From Burkholderiales bacterium LSUCC0115 (GTDB lineage Bacteria; Pseudomonadota; Gammaproteobacteria; Burkholderiales; Burkholderiaceae_A), in the NCBI GenBank assembly GCA_009646425.1, contig WJBW01000001.1, positions 76,143 to 140,142 on the forward strand: 64,000 bases of DNA. The letters run 5' to 3'. Shown piece by piece: positions 1 to 10,651 of this stretch; position 1 is the stretch's first letter, and every line of letters starts with the position of its first letter. Below the pieces are notes generated by a model. That model saw only the letters and a program-made list of their open reading frames with translations. It ran no database searches and was not told the DNA's origin. A program made the position numbers and the translations under genes.

Positions 1-924
<924 letters not shown>

Positions 925-2094
925 CTAGGAAAAGATCTTCCGATTGAGCCAGCCACCCGGCGTGAGCCCGGCCGCGGTGAGCGCCTGGTCCCGACTGGCC
1001 ACCTGCTGGGCAAACTGCTCAAACAGGGCCGAGGTCAGGGACCGACCCGCATCATCCACCAGCCGACCCGAGAAGGCCTCTGCGCAGGCCTGGGCCAAAT
1101 CGACCAAGTCCGAGAAGGCCTGGGTGGGATGGCTGACCCTGGGCAGATCCAGCATGAAAGAAAGGTTAAAGCCCTGATCGCCGGGCAGAACACTAAAGAT
1201 GGCCTCAGAGTGTTCATCGAGCCGAGAAAAACGGCCCTCGGCGCGCTCGCTCAATCCCATGGCCGAGAGAAACGCAGCCGTGTTCTGCGTGCTGGCTGGG
1301 TGATCGGACTGCAGATGAAAGACCAGCTGACCGTCCAGAGCCTCCAGCGTGCGCAGCCGCTCACGCGATCTGGCATGGCAGATAGAAAAATCTGGCAGCT
1401 GGGCCATAAAGCCTGCCGAATCCACACCTGGACACTCCGAGAGGCCTGCGGCCAGTCGATCGTAGAACTGGTTATATTCGTTGAGTGAGAGGCCGCCCTG
1501 ACGGGTCACCAGCAACAGGGCCACGACCAGCCGGTCCTGACCATCCAGTCCAAAGCGGACCGTCTTCTGACCGCATCGATGCCAGTCCTTGAATTGAGCC
1601 AAGATCAATTCGTGAGAGACCTGTTCCAGGCCAAAGCCATCGAGCGTCACGAGCCACTCATCATGGACGGACAGATCACGGTGCAGCCGCTCTGGGCTGG
1701 CCACTCGTACAGCAGGAGTCGCACCGAAACCAAAGGATGGTTCAGCCAATGGCACTGACTCGGGGGTCATCGCCCAGTCCACGTCGGCATCCAAGCCCAC
1801 GTCCCTTCCCGAGGGCCGGGGCGATGACTCATCGATACCGCCGGTCTGAGCCGTGCCGGCCGACCAGCCGGGCTCTCTGGGTGATGAACTGACGGTCCCA
1901 CCTGACGAGGCTGCAGGCTCGGCGGGCTCTACCCTTGAACGCACCCGAGCAGTAAGTCGACGCAAGCGAGCCGACTCTCGCAGGTTCAGACCCACGACTC
2001 CCATCAGGACCAGCCCAATCAACAGCCCCACCAAGCCTGGCAGGGTTTGTAACTGGTCAAGCAGGGTCTGCACCATGCTGACTGACTCGGTCAA
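925..2094 (-). CDS. zipA: ZipA-like cell division protein (FtsZ-binding C-terminal domain)
   Basis: Probable inner-membrane anchor for the FtsZ ring. The N-terminus carries one membrane segment (about residues 17-36, LVGLLIGLVLMGVVGL), followed by a basic stretch with many Arg residues. A low-complexity Pro/Ser/Gly linker runs to about residue 120. The C-terminal domain (about 150-380) resembles the ZipA FtsZ-binding fold, with LSFMLDLPRV near the end, but sequence similarity in this family is low. The frame opens with TTG at 2094, overlapping the smc stop; an ATG at 2076 is an equally possible start, and neither has a clear ribosome binding site. The position between smc and ligA supports the name more than any single motif does. 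Confidence 0.75.
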   Translation of the reverse strand: MTESVSMVQTLLDQLQTLPGLVGLLIGLVLMGVVGLNLRESARLRRLTARVRSRVEPAEPAASSGGTVSSSPREPGWSAGTAQTGGIDESSPRPSGRDVGLDADVDWAMTPESVPLAEPSFGFGATPAVRVASPERLHRDLSVHDEWLVTLDGFGLEQVSHELILAQFKDWHRCGQKTVRFGLDGQDRLVVALLLVTRQGGLSLNEYNQFYDRLAAGLSECPGVDSAGFMAQLPDFSICHARSRERLRTLEALDGQLVFHLQSDHPASTQNTAAFLSAMGLSERAEGRFSRLDEHSEAIFSVLPGDQGFNLSFMLDLPRVSHPTQAFSDLVDLAQACAEAFSGRLVDDAGRSLTSALFEQFAQQVASRDQALTAAGLTPGGWLNRKIFS

Positions 2095-5000
2095 GCCGCT
2101 TCGGCCAGAGCGCTGGCGGCATCCAAGTCCACCGCCACCAGTCGGGAGACCCCCTGCTCCTGCATGGTCACACCCACCAGGTGTTCAGCCAACTCCATGG
2201 CGATCTTGTTGTGGGTGATAAAGACAAACTGCGTGGCGTTGGACATTTCCTTCACCAGTCGGCAGAGCCGCTCGGTGTTGGGATCGTCCAGCGGCGCATC
2301 CACCTCGTCCAGCAGACAGAACGGTGCTGGGTTCAGCTGGAACAAGGCAAAGACCAAGGCCGTCGCGGTCAGGGCCTTCTCACCGCCCGATAGCAGGTGA
2401 ATCGAAGTGTTCTTCTTACCGGGTGGTTGAGCCATGACCTGAACCCCACTGTCCAGAATCTCCTCGCCGGTGAGCACCAGCCTGGCCTCGCCACCACCAA
2501 ACAGCGTGGGAAAGAGTCGACCAAAGTTCGCATTGACGGTATCGTAGGTCGACTGCAGCAAGGCGCGACTCTCTCGGTCGATCTTGCGAATGGCATCTTC
2601 CAGGGTCTCCACCGCACTCAGCAGGTCGGCGGCCTGGGCATCTAGGAAGCCCTGACGCTCTTTGGCCTGCTCCAACTCGGACAACGCCGCCAGGTTGACC
2701 GCACCCAGGGCCTCGATTTCACGGTTCAGGCGATTGACCTCGGACTGCAGCGTCGAGGGCTTGGGCAGATCTGACGGGGGCATGCGATTGGGCCACTGGG
2801 CATAGACCGGCTCCAGATCAATCCCCTGGTCGGCCAACTGTTGATCAATCTGATCGATCGTCGCCTGCGCCGCCGCCAAGGCCGCATCGGCATGGCCAAT
2901 CCGCTCGCGAATCGGGATCGCCTCACGCTCAATCGACAGACGCCGCTCGTCCATCTCGCGCATGGCATGGGACTTCTCGTCGGCCTGCTGCCTGGCTTCG
3001 GTCAGGGCCTGTTCCAGGGCGTGCCGCTGGTGCAAGGCCTGCTGAAGGGGACTATCGGCCAAGGCCTGTTCCGCGGCGCGAAGTTCTTGCTGGGCCTGTG
3101 CCTCACGCTGCCGGGTCTCCGAGAGTCGACTCTCCAAGTCTTGGGCCGACCGCGCCAGGGCCTCTAGCCTGGCCTGCTGGGAGCGCTCGGAGAGTCGGTA
3201 TTCCTGCAGGTTGGCCTCGGCCGCCCGCACACTCTGTTGGGCCGCATCGCGCAGCTGTTGGGCCTGGCTGGCCGCCTGCTGGGCCTGCTGCACGGCCTCT
3301 TGAAGGGCTTGGCGTTGCACATCGGCCTGCGACTGCGTCTGCTGAATCTGGGCCATGGTCTGCTGGACCGACTGCAGCTCAGCCTGGGTGGCATCGATGG
3401 TCTGTTGTAAACCGGCTGACTTGGCCTCGAGACGCTGGGCCTTCTCCTGAAGACGAATCTCCATCAGGCCCAACTCATGACAGCGGGCTGTTGCATTGGC
3501 CAAGGTGGCGCGACTGGTCTCCAGTCCACGACGGGCCTCGAGCACTCTGGCCTCCAGACCCGAGAGCTGATCCTTGGCGGCAGACGCCGCGAGCTCAGCC
3601 ACTCGCAGAGCCTTCGCCAGGCCCTCGACTCGATCACGCTGGGCCAAGAGACCAGAACCGTCTGCAGCAGACTGGCCGTGCAGACGAAGGTCATGCGCGC
3701 CGACCATGTGACCGTCCTGGGTGACATAGAGTTGGTGAGCCTGCAGCTGAGAACGCTTGGACAAGGCCTGATCCAAGGAGTCCGCGATCAACATCTCACT
3801 GAGCCAAAAGCGCGCCATGCTGGCCGCCTCGCCCTGACCTTGAATCTTGGCGGCTAGTCGGTCCGCGCCAACCGAGGGGTCCTGCGCCGGCGACTGATAG
3901 AAGACCACGCGAGCCGGGGGCTGATCAGCCGCCAAGCTCAACACATCGGACAGGCTGCTGCCAGACGAGATGGCGGACATCCGCTCGGCCAGCGCAGCGC
4001 CGACCGCCGTCTGCCAGCCATCCTCCACCCGCAGAGCGGACCAGAGTTTCTGCTTGTCCGCGAATTGATGGCGCGCGAGCCAGGGGTCCATCTGGTCGTT
4101 GGCCTCTTGGGCCGCGAGCAGCTCAGACTGGGCGGCCTGCTCAGCCGTGAGTCGGTCAAAGTCAGCCTGGGTGGCCTGCGCCTGGGCTCGCGCGGACTGC
4201 AGCGCAGCCTCATCGGCGGCCAGTCGAGTGGTCAACGCCTCCATGGTCTGCTGGGCCGACTGCTCCATGGCCTTGGCTTCTTGCAGCTGGGCCTGCACAC
4301 CTGGCAAGGCAGTGGGATCCATGGTCTCGAGCTGTGAGAGCTCAGACTGGGCCGAGGACAGGCGGGCCGAGAGCCGTTGGGCCATGGACTGCTGCTCGGC
4401 CAGGCGCGCGCCCAGGCCCCTGAGCTCTGCCTCGCTGGCTGCGGCCGTGGTGCGAGCCTCGTTGAGCGATTCGTTGGCCTGCTCAGAGGCTTGCAGCTTT
4501 GGCGTCAAGGCCTGTTGGGCCTGCTCCAGCGCAGACTGCGCCTGCGCGATCTGGGCAGCGGTCTGGGCCAATTCGGCCGTTAACTGCTCACGCTCTTGTG
4601 CGCCTTGCTGCTGCTGAGACTGCAAGGCAGCCAGCTGCGCCTGAGCGGCAGCAATCGTCTGCGTGGCGCGCTCCTTGTTCTGCTGCTGCGCCCGGTTGTC
4701 TGCCTCCAGGCCAGCGATCTGGGTGTTCATCTCGAAGACCGCAGCCTGGGCCGCTGACAAGTGACTCTGAGCCTCATCAGAGGCCTCTCTGGCCTGCTCA
4801 ACCTGCCGGGTCAGGGCAGTCCCCTGGGCGGTGAGGGCATCAAGTGCATTGACCTGCTCGCCACGAGCCAGCTGGTGACGACTGAGACCATCGAGGGACT
4901 CTTGACGACGAAGGGCCAACAAGAGGGCCTGCTTGTCAGCCCGCTGGCCCACCTTGTCTTGGTAGACCTGCGCCACCTCCGCCTGGCCAGTCAGCTGTTC

Positions 5001-5615
5001 GATGCGCTGTCCAAGCTCGAGTCGAATGTCGTCTACCCGGGCCAAATTCTCTCGGGCGTCGGTTAGTCGGTTCTCGGTCTCCCGGCGGCGCTCCCGGTAT
5101 TTGGACACGCCCGCGGCCTCTTCAAGAAAGACCCGCAGCTCTTCTGGCTTGGACTCAATGACGCGAGAGATCATGCCCTGGCCAATGATGGCGTAGGCAC
5201 GCGGACCCAGACCGGTGCCCAAGAAGACGTCGTACACGTCTTTGCGGCGAACGTGTTGGTTGTTGATGTAATAGCTGGACTGCCCGTCGCGGGAGAGAAC
5301 CCGTTTGACCGAGAGCTCAGCAAAGCGGCCCCAAGGGCCACCGAGTCGACCTTGGCTGTTGTCAAAAATCAGCTCGACGCTGGCGCGGCCAGCCGGTTTG
5401 CGCGTCCCCGAGCCACTGAAGATCACGTCGTGCATGTTCTCGCCACGCAACTCCGCGGCCTTGGATTCGCCAAGTACCCAGCGAACGGCATCGATCACAT
5501 TGGACTTGCCACAACCATTGGGACCGACGATGCCCACCAATTGGCGGGAAATCTGCAAGGTGGTGGGGTCTACAAAAGACTTAAAACCGGATAATCGAAG
5601 CTGGGTCAGACGCAC
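2091..5615 (-). CDS. smc: Chromosome partition protein SMC
   Basis: ATPase that compacts and helps segregate the chromosome together with ScpA and ScpB, which are not in this window. The protein has 1174 residues, the usual length. Walker A GPNGCGKSN is at residues 31-39. Two long Ala/Gln-rich coiled-coil arms (about 170-500 and 660-1010) flank a globular hinge near 510-650. The C-terminal head has the ABC signature LLSGGEKALTATAL and Walker B FCLLDEVDAPLDD. The start is GTG at 5615, with GGGAG upstream, chosen because MRLTQLRLSGFKSF is the conserved N-terminus. It leads the smc-zipA-ligA unit and is divergent from queF. Confidence 0.97.
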   Translation of the reverse strand: MRLTQLRLSGFKSFVDPTTLQISRQLVGIVGPNGCGKSNVIDAVRWVLGESKAAELRGENMHDVIFSGSGTRKPAGRASVELIFDNSQGRLGGPWGRFAELSVKRVLSRDGQSSYYINNQHVRRKDVYDVFLGTGLGPRAYAIIGQGMISRVIESKPEELRVFLEEAAGVSKYRERRRETENRLTDARENLARVDDIRLELGQRIEQLTGQAEVAQVYQDKVGQRADKQALLLALRRQESLDGLSRHQLARGEQVNALDALTAQGTALTRQVEQAREASDEAQSHLSAAQAAVFEMNTQIAGLEADNRAQQQNKERATQTIAAAQAQLAALQSQQQQGAQEREQLTAELAQTAAQIAQAQSALEQAQQALTPKLQASEQANESLNEARTTAAASEAELRGLGARLAEQQSMAQRLSARLSSAQSELSQLETMDPTALPGVQAQLQEAKAMEQSAQQTMEALTTRLAADEAALQSARAQAQATQADFDRLTAEQAAQSELLAAQEANDQMDPWLARHQFADKQKLWSALRVEDGWQTAVGAALAERMSAISSGSSLSDVLSLAADQPPARVVFYQSPAQDPSVGADRLAAKIQGQGEAASMARFWLSEMLIADSLDQALSKRSQLQAHQLYVTQDGHMVGAHDLRLHGQSAADGSGLLAQRDRVEGLAKALRVAELAASAAKDQLSGLEARVLEARRGLETSRATLANATARCHELGLMEIRLQEKAQRLEAKSAGLQQTIDATQAELQSVQQTMAQIQQTQSQADVQRQALQEAVQQAQQAASQAQQLRDAAQQSVRAAEANLQEYRLSERSQQARLEALARSAQDLESRLSETRQREAQAQQELRAAEQALADSPLQQALHQRHALEQALTEARQQADEKSHAMREMDERRLSIEREAIPIRERIGHADAALAAAQATIDQIDQQLADQGIDLEPVYAQWPNRMPPSDLPKPSTLQSEVNRLNREIEALGAVNLAALSELEQAKERQGFLDAQAADLLSAVETLEDAIRKIDRESRALLQSTYDTVNANFGRLFPTLFGGGEARLVLTGEEILDSGVQVMAQPPGKKNTSIHLLSGGEKALTATALVFALFQLNPAPFCLLDEVDAPLDDPNTERLCRLVKEMSNATQFVFITHNKIAMELAEHLVGVTMQEQGVSRLVAVDLDAASALAEAA

Positions 5616-5758
5616 GGCAATGGGCTCCCGATAAGTGCTGCGCTATAATAACATCGGTAATTTGGTCGGTTTTATCGGTCAAATAACCCCTAAATATCAT
5701 TATCTGTCGTTAATTTCGTTTTTGGTGCAGTCATCCGCCTGCAACATCAAGGATTTGA
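5616..5758. promoter_or_regulatory. Divergent smc/queF intergenic region
   Basis: This 143-base, AT-rich gap separates the smc start from queF and must hold promoters for both. A TATAAT lies at 5644-5649 in the queF direction, but no good -35 sits 16-18 bases upstream. On the minus strand TTGACC is followed after 17 bases by a poor -10 (TACCGA). A short hairpin, TGCAG/CTGCA, lies at 5726-5743 just before the queF ribosome binding site AAGGA. I see no preQ1 riboswitch pattern. Confidence 0.4.
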
Positions 5759-6190
5759 ATGTCTAGCCGACCCTCCAAAACACTCGAGACCTTTGACAAC
5801 CCACAGCCCGAGCGGGACTACCAGGTTCACATCGAGGTCCCCGAGTTCACCTGCCTGTGCCCCCTGACGGGCCAGCCCGACTTCGCTCACTTCACCATCG
5901 ACTACATTCCCGATCGTCGTAACGTGGAGCTCAAGGCCCTCAAGCTCTACATGTGGTCCTACCGGGACGAAGGCTCCTTTCACGAGGCCGTTACCAACAA
6001 GATCCTCGATGATCTGGTCTCGGCCACCTCGCCTCGTTACATGAGACTGACCGCCCGCTGGTATGTGCGGGGCGGCATCTTCACGACGGTGGTCTGTGAG
6101 CATCGCATGGCCGGCTGGCAGCCCGCACCCACCGTTACCCTGGCAGACTTCCCCTCGCAGGCCTCGGTCCGCGACCCAGGTCGTTTCTAA
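5759..6190 (+). CDS. queF: NADPH-dependent preQ0 reductase QueF, short type
   Basis: Reduces the nitrile of 7-cyano-7-deazaguanine (preQ0) to the aminomethyl of preQ1 in queuosine biosynthesis. At 143 residues it is the short unimodular type, like the Bacillus enzyme, not the 280-residue E. coli form. The thioimide-forming cysteine lies in [13 protein letters not shown] (about residues 30-42). The substrate-binding block [20 protein letters not shown] (about 60-79) contains the Glu-Leu-Lys and Phe-His-Glu elements of the family. ATG at 5759 is preceded by AAGGA. No other queuosine genes are adjacent. It may be transcribed with dapD, 61 bases downstream. Confidence 0.95.
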   Translation: MSSRPSKTLETFDNPQPERDYQVHIEVPEFTCLCPLTGQPDFAHFTIDYIPDRRNVELKALKLYMWSYRDEGSFHEAVTNKILDDLVSATSPRYMRLTARWYVRGGIFTTVVCEHRMAGWQPAPTVTLADFPSQASVRDPGRF

Positions 6191-6251
6191 ACAGCCCCAC
6201 CCTCACTGACTCGATCGCATTCCGACCAGACCTTTTTCAAACGGAGTCCCC

Positions 6252-7079
6252 ATGAACCACGCCCAACTCGAATCCACCATCAACGCCGCTTGGGAAGACC
6301 GTGCCAAACTCAACCCCACCAATGCGCCAGCTGACATTCGTGAAGCGGTTCAGACCGTGCTCGATGCACTCGATGCTGGCCAGGTACGCGTGGCCGAGAA
6401 GCTCAGCGGCAGTTGGACCGTTCACCAGTGGATTAAGAAGGCGGTCCTGCTCTCCTTCCGGCTCTCCGATAACGCACCTGTCTCCGGTGGGCAACTCCAG
6501 TTCTTCGACAAGGTGCCCACCAAATTCGAGGGCCTCTCGGCCGAGACCATGCGGTCCATGGGTGTGCGGGTGGTACCACCAGCGGTGGCCCGTCGTGGGT
6601 CCTTCCTCGCCAAGAACGTGGTCCTGATGCCGTCCTACGTCAACATCGGCGCCTACGTGGACGAAGGCACCATGGTCGACACCTGGGCTACCGTCGGCTC
6701 CTGTGCCCAGATCGGCAAGAACGTCCACCTGTCGGGCGGCGTGGGCATCGGCGGTGTGCTCGAGCCCCTGCAGGCCAACCCCACCATCATCGAGGACAAC
6801 TGCTTTATCGGCGCTCGATCTGAGGTGGTCGAGGGTGTGATCGTCGAAGAAAACAGTGTCTTGTCCATGGGTGTGTTCATCAGCCAGTCCACCCGCATCT
6901 ATGACCGCACCACCGGCGAGATCCACTTTGGCCGCGTGCCAGCCGGTAGCGTGGTGGTACCCGGCAGTCTGCCCTCCTCCGATGGCAAATACGCCCTGTC
7001 CTGTGCGGTCATCGTCAAGCGCGTAGACGCTCAGACCCGAGCCAAGACCAGCATCAACGACCTGCTTCGGGGGGACTAA
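6252..7079 (+). CDS. dapD: 2,3,4,5-tetrahydropyridine-2,6-dicarboxylate N-succinyltransferase
   Basis: Transfers succinyl from succinyl-CoA to tetrahydrodipicolinate in the succinylase branch of lysine and meso-diaminopimelate synthesis. It is 275 residues long, as expected. The N-terminal helical domain (1-100) is followed by a left-handed beta-helix of hexapeptide repeats, with [31 protein letters not shown] and [12 protein letters not shown] (about 135-205). ATG at 6252 has a CGGAG ribosome binding site. The next gene starts on the base after this stop and dapE is one gene further on, so two steps of the same pathway are co-transcribed. Confidence 0.97.
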   Translation: MNHAQLESTINAAWEDRAKLNPTNAPADIREAVQTVLDALDAGQVRVAEKLSGSWTVHQWIKKAVLLSFRLSDNAPVSGGQLQFFDKVPTKFEGLSAETMRSMGVRVVPPAVARRGSFLAKNVVLMPSYVNIGAYVDEGTMVDTWATVGSCAQIGKNVHLSGGVGIGGVLEPLQANPTIIEDNCFIGARSEVVEGVIVEENSVLSMGVFISQSTRIYDRTTGEIHFGRVPAGSVVVPGSLPSSDGKYALSCAVIVKRVDAQTRAKTSINDLLRGD

Positions 7080-7451
7080 TTGACTGGGTCGAACCAGACC
7101 ACCACCGTTCGGCTGTATGGGCTCAGCAACTGCGACACGGTCCGCAAGGCCCGTCGTTGGTTGGCCGATCATCAGGTCGAGGTGAGCTTCATTGACTTTA
7201 AAAAGCAGCCACCCGATCGCGAGCTACTCGTGCAGTGGCTCAAGCACCTGCCCTACGACAGCCTGCTCAACACCCGCGGCACCACCTGGCGAAAGCTCGA
7301 CGAGGCACTCAAGAAGTCGATTGTTGACCAGGCCTCGGCCATCGAGCTCATGCTGGCCCAGCCTTCCGTGATCAAGCGACCTGTGTTGGAATGGTCGGAT
7401 CAACTCGCAGTTGGATTTTCGGATTCCCTATACCAAGGATTCTTCTCGTGA
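7080..7451 (+). CDS. ArsC/Spx/YffB-family thioredoxin-fold protein
   Basis: Small thioredoxin-fold protein of the ArsC/Spx superfamily, 123 residues. The active-site loop reads [13 protein letters not shown] near residue 16, a single-cysteine CDTVRKA form typical of the YffB group and not of genuine arsenate reductases in ars operons. The later RxxxWRKLDE and VIKRPVLEW blocks are also typical (RP near residue 100). The start is TTG at 7080, immediately after the dapD stop and behind a G-rich sequence; the last four bases (GTGA) overlap the dapE start. YffB homologues are often found beside dapE (E. coli yffB-dapE), which suggests a conserved but undefined link. Arsenate reduction is not supported. 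Confidence 0.88.
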   Translation: MTGSNQTTTVRLYGLSNCDTVRKARRWLADHQVEVSFIDFKKQPPDRELLVQWLKHLPYDSLLNTRGTTWRKLDEALKKSIVDQASAIELMLAQPSVIKRPVLEWSDQLAVGFSDSLYQGFFS

Positions 7452-8596
7452 CCGACACCCTGGCCCTGGCCAAAGCCCTGATCGCCAAACCCTCGGTAAC
7501 GCCTGCCGATGCAGGCTGTTGCGAATTGCTGTCCCAGCGACTCAAGCCGCTGGGCTTTCAGACCGAGATCATGCCCTTTGGCGACGTCACCAACCTCTGG
7601 GCCGTCCGAGAAGGTGGCCGCCCTGGACCAACCCTGGTGCTCGCCGGTCACGTCGATGTTGTGCCACCTGGCCCGCGGGAAGCCTGGCAGTCCGACCCGT
7701 TTGAACCCACGGTTCACAACGGCGAGTTGGTCGGACGCGGGGCCGCTGACATGAAGTCCTCGGTGGCCGCCTTCGTTACCGCCTCCGAGCGCTTTATTCG
7801 AAAGCATCCCAGCTTTGCCGGCCGTCTGGCCTACCTGATCACCTCCGATGAAGAGGGTCCCGCCATCGATGGCACGGTCCAAGTCCTGCGTGAACTGGTC
7901 CACCGCGGCGAACAGCTCAACTACTGCATCGTCGGCGAGCCCACCTCCACCAAGGCCTTGGGCGACATGATCAAAAACGGTCGTCGTGGCTCGTTGTCGG
8001 GTCAGCTCACCATCTTTGGTCAGCAAGGTCATGTGGCTTATCCGCACATGGCTGAGAACCCCATCCATCGATTTGCACCGGCTCTGGCTGATTTGGCTGC
8101 GATCGTCTGGGACGACGGCAACCAGTACTTTCCGCCAACCACCTGGCAGGTCTCGAATCTTCATTCGGGCACCGGTGCGACCAACGTGATTCCGGGATCT
8201 CTGACAGCCTCTTTTAATTTTCGATTCGCCACGGTCAGCAGCCCACAAAGCCTGAAGGACCGACTCGAGGCGGTACTCCAGCAGCACAACCTGCGCTACA
8301 CGATTGACTGGAACCTGGGCGGTGACCCTTACCTCACGCCAGCCGGCACCCTCTGTGACGCCATGAGCCAGGCCATCGAGCAGGTGCAGGGGATCAAGCC
8401 CGTCTTGTCGACCACAGGGGGCACCTCGGATGGGCGATTCATCGCCAAGCACTGCCGTGAGGTCATTGAATTTGGCCCACCCAATGCCACCATCCACCAG
8501 GTCAACGAGCGCATTGCTGTGGCGGACTTGGAGCCCTTGAGCGCCATCTATGAGCGCGCCATCGAAAAGCTCTTGGTTGAACTTCCCGCGGCCTGA
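7448..8596 (+). CDS. dapE: Succinyl-diaminopimelate desuccinylase
   Basis: Zinc metallohydrolase that removes succinate from N-succinyl-LL-diaminopimelate, upstream of diaminopimelate epimerization. It has 382 residues from GTG 7448. This start is chosen because GTGA overlaps the upstream stop and AAGGA lies nine bases before it; the open frame itself extends further upstream. M20 peptidase motifs are present: GHVDVVPPG with the first metal His and Asp, RGAADMKS, and [12 protein letters not shown] with the catalytic Glu pair. The lid/dimerization domain occupies roughly residues 180-295. [12 protein letters not shown] near the C-terminus is also diagnostic. Confidence 0.97.
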   Translation: MTDTLALAKALIAKPSVTPADAGCCELLSQRLKPLGFQTEIMPFGDVTNLWAVREGGRPGPTLVLAGHVDVVPPGPREAWQSDPFEPTVHNGELVGRGAADMKSSVAAFVTASERFIRKHPSFAGRLAYLITSDEEGPAIDGTVQVLRELVHRGEQLNYCIVGEPTSTKALGDMIKNGRRGSLSGQLTIFGQQGHVAYPHMAENPIHRFAPALADLAAIVWDDGNQYFPPTTWQVSNLHSGTGATNVIPGSLTASFNFRFATVSSPQSLKDRLEAVLQQHNLRYTIDWNLGGDPYLTPAGTLCDAMSQAIEQVQGIKPVLSTTGGTSDGRFIAKHCREVIEFGPPNATIHQVNERIAVADLEPLSAIYERAIEKLLVELPAA

Positions 8597-9473
8597 GCCA
8601 AGCTGTCTTGCTGACTGGCGAGACTGGCTAACCGATGCCCTCCCCATGGCCCAATGCCAGCTGGGCCAGGGCACCCTGGACCCTTATGACGAGGCTCACT
8701 GGTTGCTGGTCAGAGGGATGGGCTGGTCTTTTGATGCAGGGCCGGAGCAGCTTGATCGACCGCTCAGCCCATCCGAACAGCAGCATCTCAAAAAGGTGAT
8801 GCACCAAAGACTGGTGGACCGCCAGCCGACCGCCTATATTCTGGGCGAGGCCTGGCTCATGGGGGAGTCGTTTGCCTGTGACCGTCGAGCCATCATTCCG
8901 CGGTCTTTCATTGCCGAATTTTTGGTCGCCCCCAGCCTGCCCGGTCTTCGCCATCCCGTTGCCCGCATCCTAGAGTTGTGCACCGGCGGTGGCAGCCTGT
9001 CGGTCCTCGCCGCCAAAGCCTGGCCTGCTGCCAAGCTCACCGCCACCGACCTGGATCCTGACGCGCTGGCCTTAGCCCAAGAGAACATCCAACGCCATGG
9101 GCTCACGGATCGGATCACCATTCGACAGGGCGACCTGTTTCAGGCCCTCCAGCCCGGCGATGGTCCTTACGATCTGATTCTTTGCAACCCACCTTACGTG
9201 CCGACCTACAAGACCAATGCGCTGCCAGCAGAGTTTCGTGCGGAGCCTCACAAGGCCTTTGAAGGCGGACGAGATGGCATGGACCTGGTGCGGCGCATTC
9301 TGAAGGAATACCCCCAGCACCTCATTCCTGGTGGCCTCTTGGTGGTCGAGATCGGTCACGAGGCGGCTGCCTGTCAGCAGCTTTTTGAGAGAGAATTTCC
9401 CAACCTCAAATCCCGATGGCTGCCAACGGCCACGGGCCTGCAACAAGTCTTTGCACTAGGAGACCACCTGTGA
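8550..9473 (+). CDS. prmB: Ribosomal protein uL3 N5-glutamine methyltransferase
   Basis: Methylates a glutamine of ribosomal protein L3 using S-adenosylmethionine. The Rossmann SAM-binding site reads [16 protein letters not shown] (about 139-154), and the glutamine-binding NPPY motif is in LILCNPPYV (about 210). The length of 307 matches PrmB rather than PrmC (about 280). The start is uncertain: ATG 8550 lies 47 bases inside dapE, and a TTG near 8574 is possible. An ATG at 8646 would remove helices conserved in the family. The final GTGA overlaps the gst start. Confidence 0.9.
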   Translation: MSAPSKSSWLNFPRPEPSCLADWRDWLTDALPMAQCQLGQGTLDPYDEAHWLLVRGMGWSFDAGPEQLDRPLSPSEQQHLKKVMHQRLVDRQPTAYILGEAWLMGESFACDRRAIIPRSFIAEFLVAPSLPGLRHPVARILELCTGGGSLSVLAAKAWPAAKLTATDLDPDALALAQENIQRHGLTDRITIRQGDLFQALQPGDGPYDLILCNPPYVPTYKTNALPAEFRAEPHKAFEGGRDGMDLVRRILKEYPQHLIPGGLLVVEIGHEAAACQQLFEREFPNLKSRWLPTATGLQQVFALGDHL

Positions 9474-10165
9474 TCACCCTGTATACCTGGGCTACGCCCA
9501 ACGGCAAGAAAATCTCCATCCTGCTCGAGGAACTGGGTCTGCCGTTCAAGGCGGTTCCCATTGACATCGGCAAGGGCGACCAGTTTGCCCCGGACTTTCT
9601 CAAGATCAGCCCTAACAACAAGATCCCGGCCCTGGTGGACAGCGATGGACCCGATGGCAAGCCCATCTCGCTGTTTGAGTCCGGTGCCATCATGCTCTAC
9701 CTGGCAGGCAAGACAGGTCGTTTCCTCGGCAAGACGGATCGCGAGCGTTACGAGGTCTTGCAGTGGCTGATGTTTCAGATGGGTGGCCTTGGCCCCATGC
9801 TGGGACAGGCTCACCACTTCCGGCTCTACGCCCCAGAACAAATTCAATACGCCGTTGATCGCTACACCAAGGAGGCCCATCGCCTCTATGGCGTGCTCGA
9901 CAAGGCACTGGCCAAGACGGGCTACCTGGCTGCTGGGCAATACACCATTGCCGACATGGCCTGCTGGCCTTGGACGGCCTCACACAAAAACCAGGGTGTC
10001 GACCTGGATCAGTACCCCAATGTGCTCAAGTGGTTTAACAAGATCAACGAGCGCAAGGCTGTGCAAAAAGGCCTGGCGCTTTTCGCGGATCTGCGCAAAC
10101 CGCTAACGGACGACAAGGCCAAGGCCCTGCTGTTCGGACTAACCAGCAAGACCAACAAGTCTTAA
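9470..10165 (+). CDS. Glutathione S-transferase family protein, YfcG/YghU-like
   Basis: Cytosolic GST-fold protein, probably with disulfide-bond reductase activity towards glutathione disulfides, as in YfcG/YghU. From GTG 9470 it has 231 residues. The N-terminal thioredoxin fold begins [14 protein letters not shown], where TPNGKK is the signature of this subgroup, and the glutathione site includes NNKIPAL and LFESGAIMLYLA (cis-Pro and Glu-Ser). The all-helical C-terminal domain starts near residue 90. AGGAG lies eight bases before the GTG, which overlaps the prmB stop. It ends nine bases before the convergent DUF1178 gene. Confidence 0.9.
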   Translation: MITLYTWATPNGKKISILLEELGLPFKAVPIDIGKGDQFAPDFLKISPNNKIPALVDSDGPDGKPISLFESGAIMLYLAGKTGRFLGKTDRERYEVLQWLMFQMGGLGPMLGQAHHFRLYAPEQIQYAVDRYTKEAHRLYGVLDKALAKTGYLAAGQYTIADMACWPWTASHKNQGVDLDQYPNVLKWFNKINERKAVQKGLALFADLRKPLTDDKAKALLFGLTSKTNKS

Positions 10166-10174
10166 AAGCCTGCG

Positions 10175-10651
10175 TTACTGCAGCTTGCCGCTGTCGGGCT
10201 TGGCGAGCAAGGGCAGGCTGACGACCTCGATGCCCTCGTCCTGCAAGGCCTGGGTCTCCTCCACCGTGGCCTGCCCCATGATCATACGCTCGGGGGCCTC
10301 TTGGTAGTGAATCCGGCGGGCTTCCTCTGGGAAGTCCCGACCGACATCATCGGCACTCTCTACCAGCGCCCTGGCGAGCTCGAGCAGCCGCTGTTGTACC
10401 AGAGCCCTTCGGCCCTGTAGCTGACCTGCTGCCGTTGGCTCTTGCCCGAGCGTCTGCTCAGACGGCTGCATCTGTGGGGCCGAAGACGAGGACTGAATGT
10501 GTGGCGCAGACGGCAGCCTGAGAATCTCTGGGTCATCGCAGACGGGACAAGTCAGCAGACGACGCGCCCGCTGCTCCTCACACGACTCCGATGACTTGAA
10601 CCAGCCCTCAAAGCGATGACCAGCAGAACACTGTAAATTGAAGACCTTCAT
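10175..10651 (-). CDS. DUF1178 family protein with two CxxC-type pairs
   Basis: Member of the DUF1178 family, with no known biochemical role. It is 158 residues from ATG 10651. The conserved N-terminus MKVFNLQCSAGHRFEGWF contains a Cys-His pair, and CEEQ plus LTCPVC (residues about 24 and 34-39) complete what looks like a small zinc site. The middle is low complexity (Ser/Pro/Gln rich, 48-75), and the C-terminus is charged, ending in a conserved-looking ALQDEGIEVVSLP. Its start codon overlaps the divergent mnmH start (CATGATG), so the promoter of each gene must lie inside the other. Confidence 0.85.
   Translation of the reverse strand: MKVFNLQCSAGHRFEGWFKSSESCEEQRARRLLTCPVCDDPEILRLPSAPHIQSSSSAPQMQPSEQTLGQEPTAAGQLQGRRALVQQRLLELARALVESADDVGRDFPEEARRIHYQEAPERMIMGQATVEETQALQDEGIEVVSLPLLAKPDSGKLQ

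Noticed and set aside
5650-5758. preQ1 riboswitch upstream of queF
   Set aside because: Only a five-base-pair hairpin is present. The A-rich tail and C-rich loop of preQ1 aptamers are not seen.
7080-7451. Arsenate reductase of an ars operon
   Set aside because: No arsR, arsB or acr3 is nearby, and the motif and the dapD/dapE neighbours fit the YffB group.
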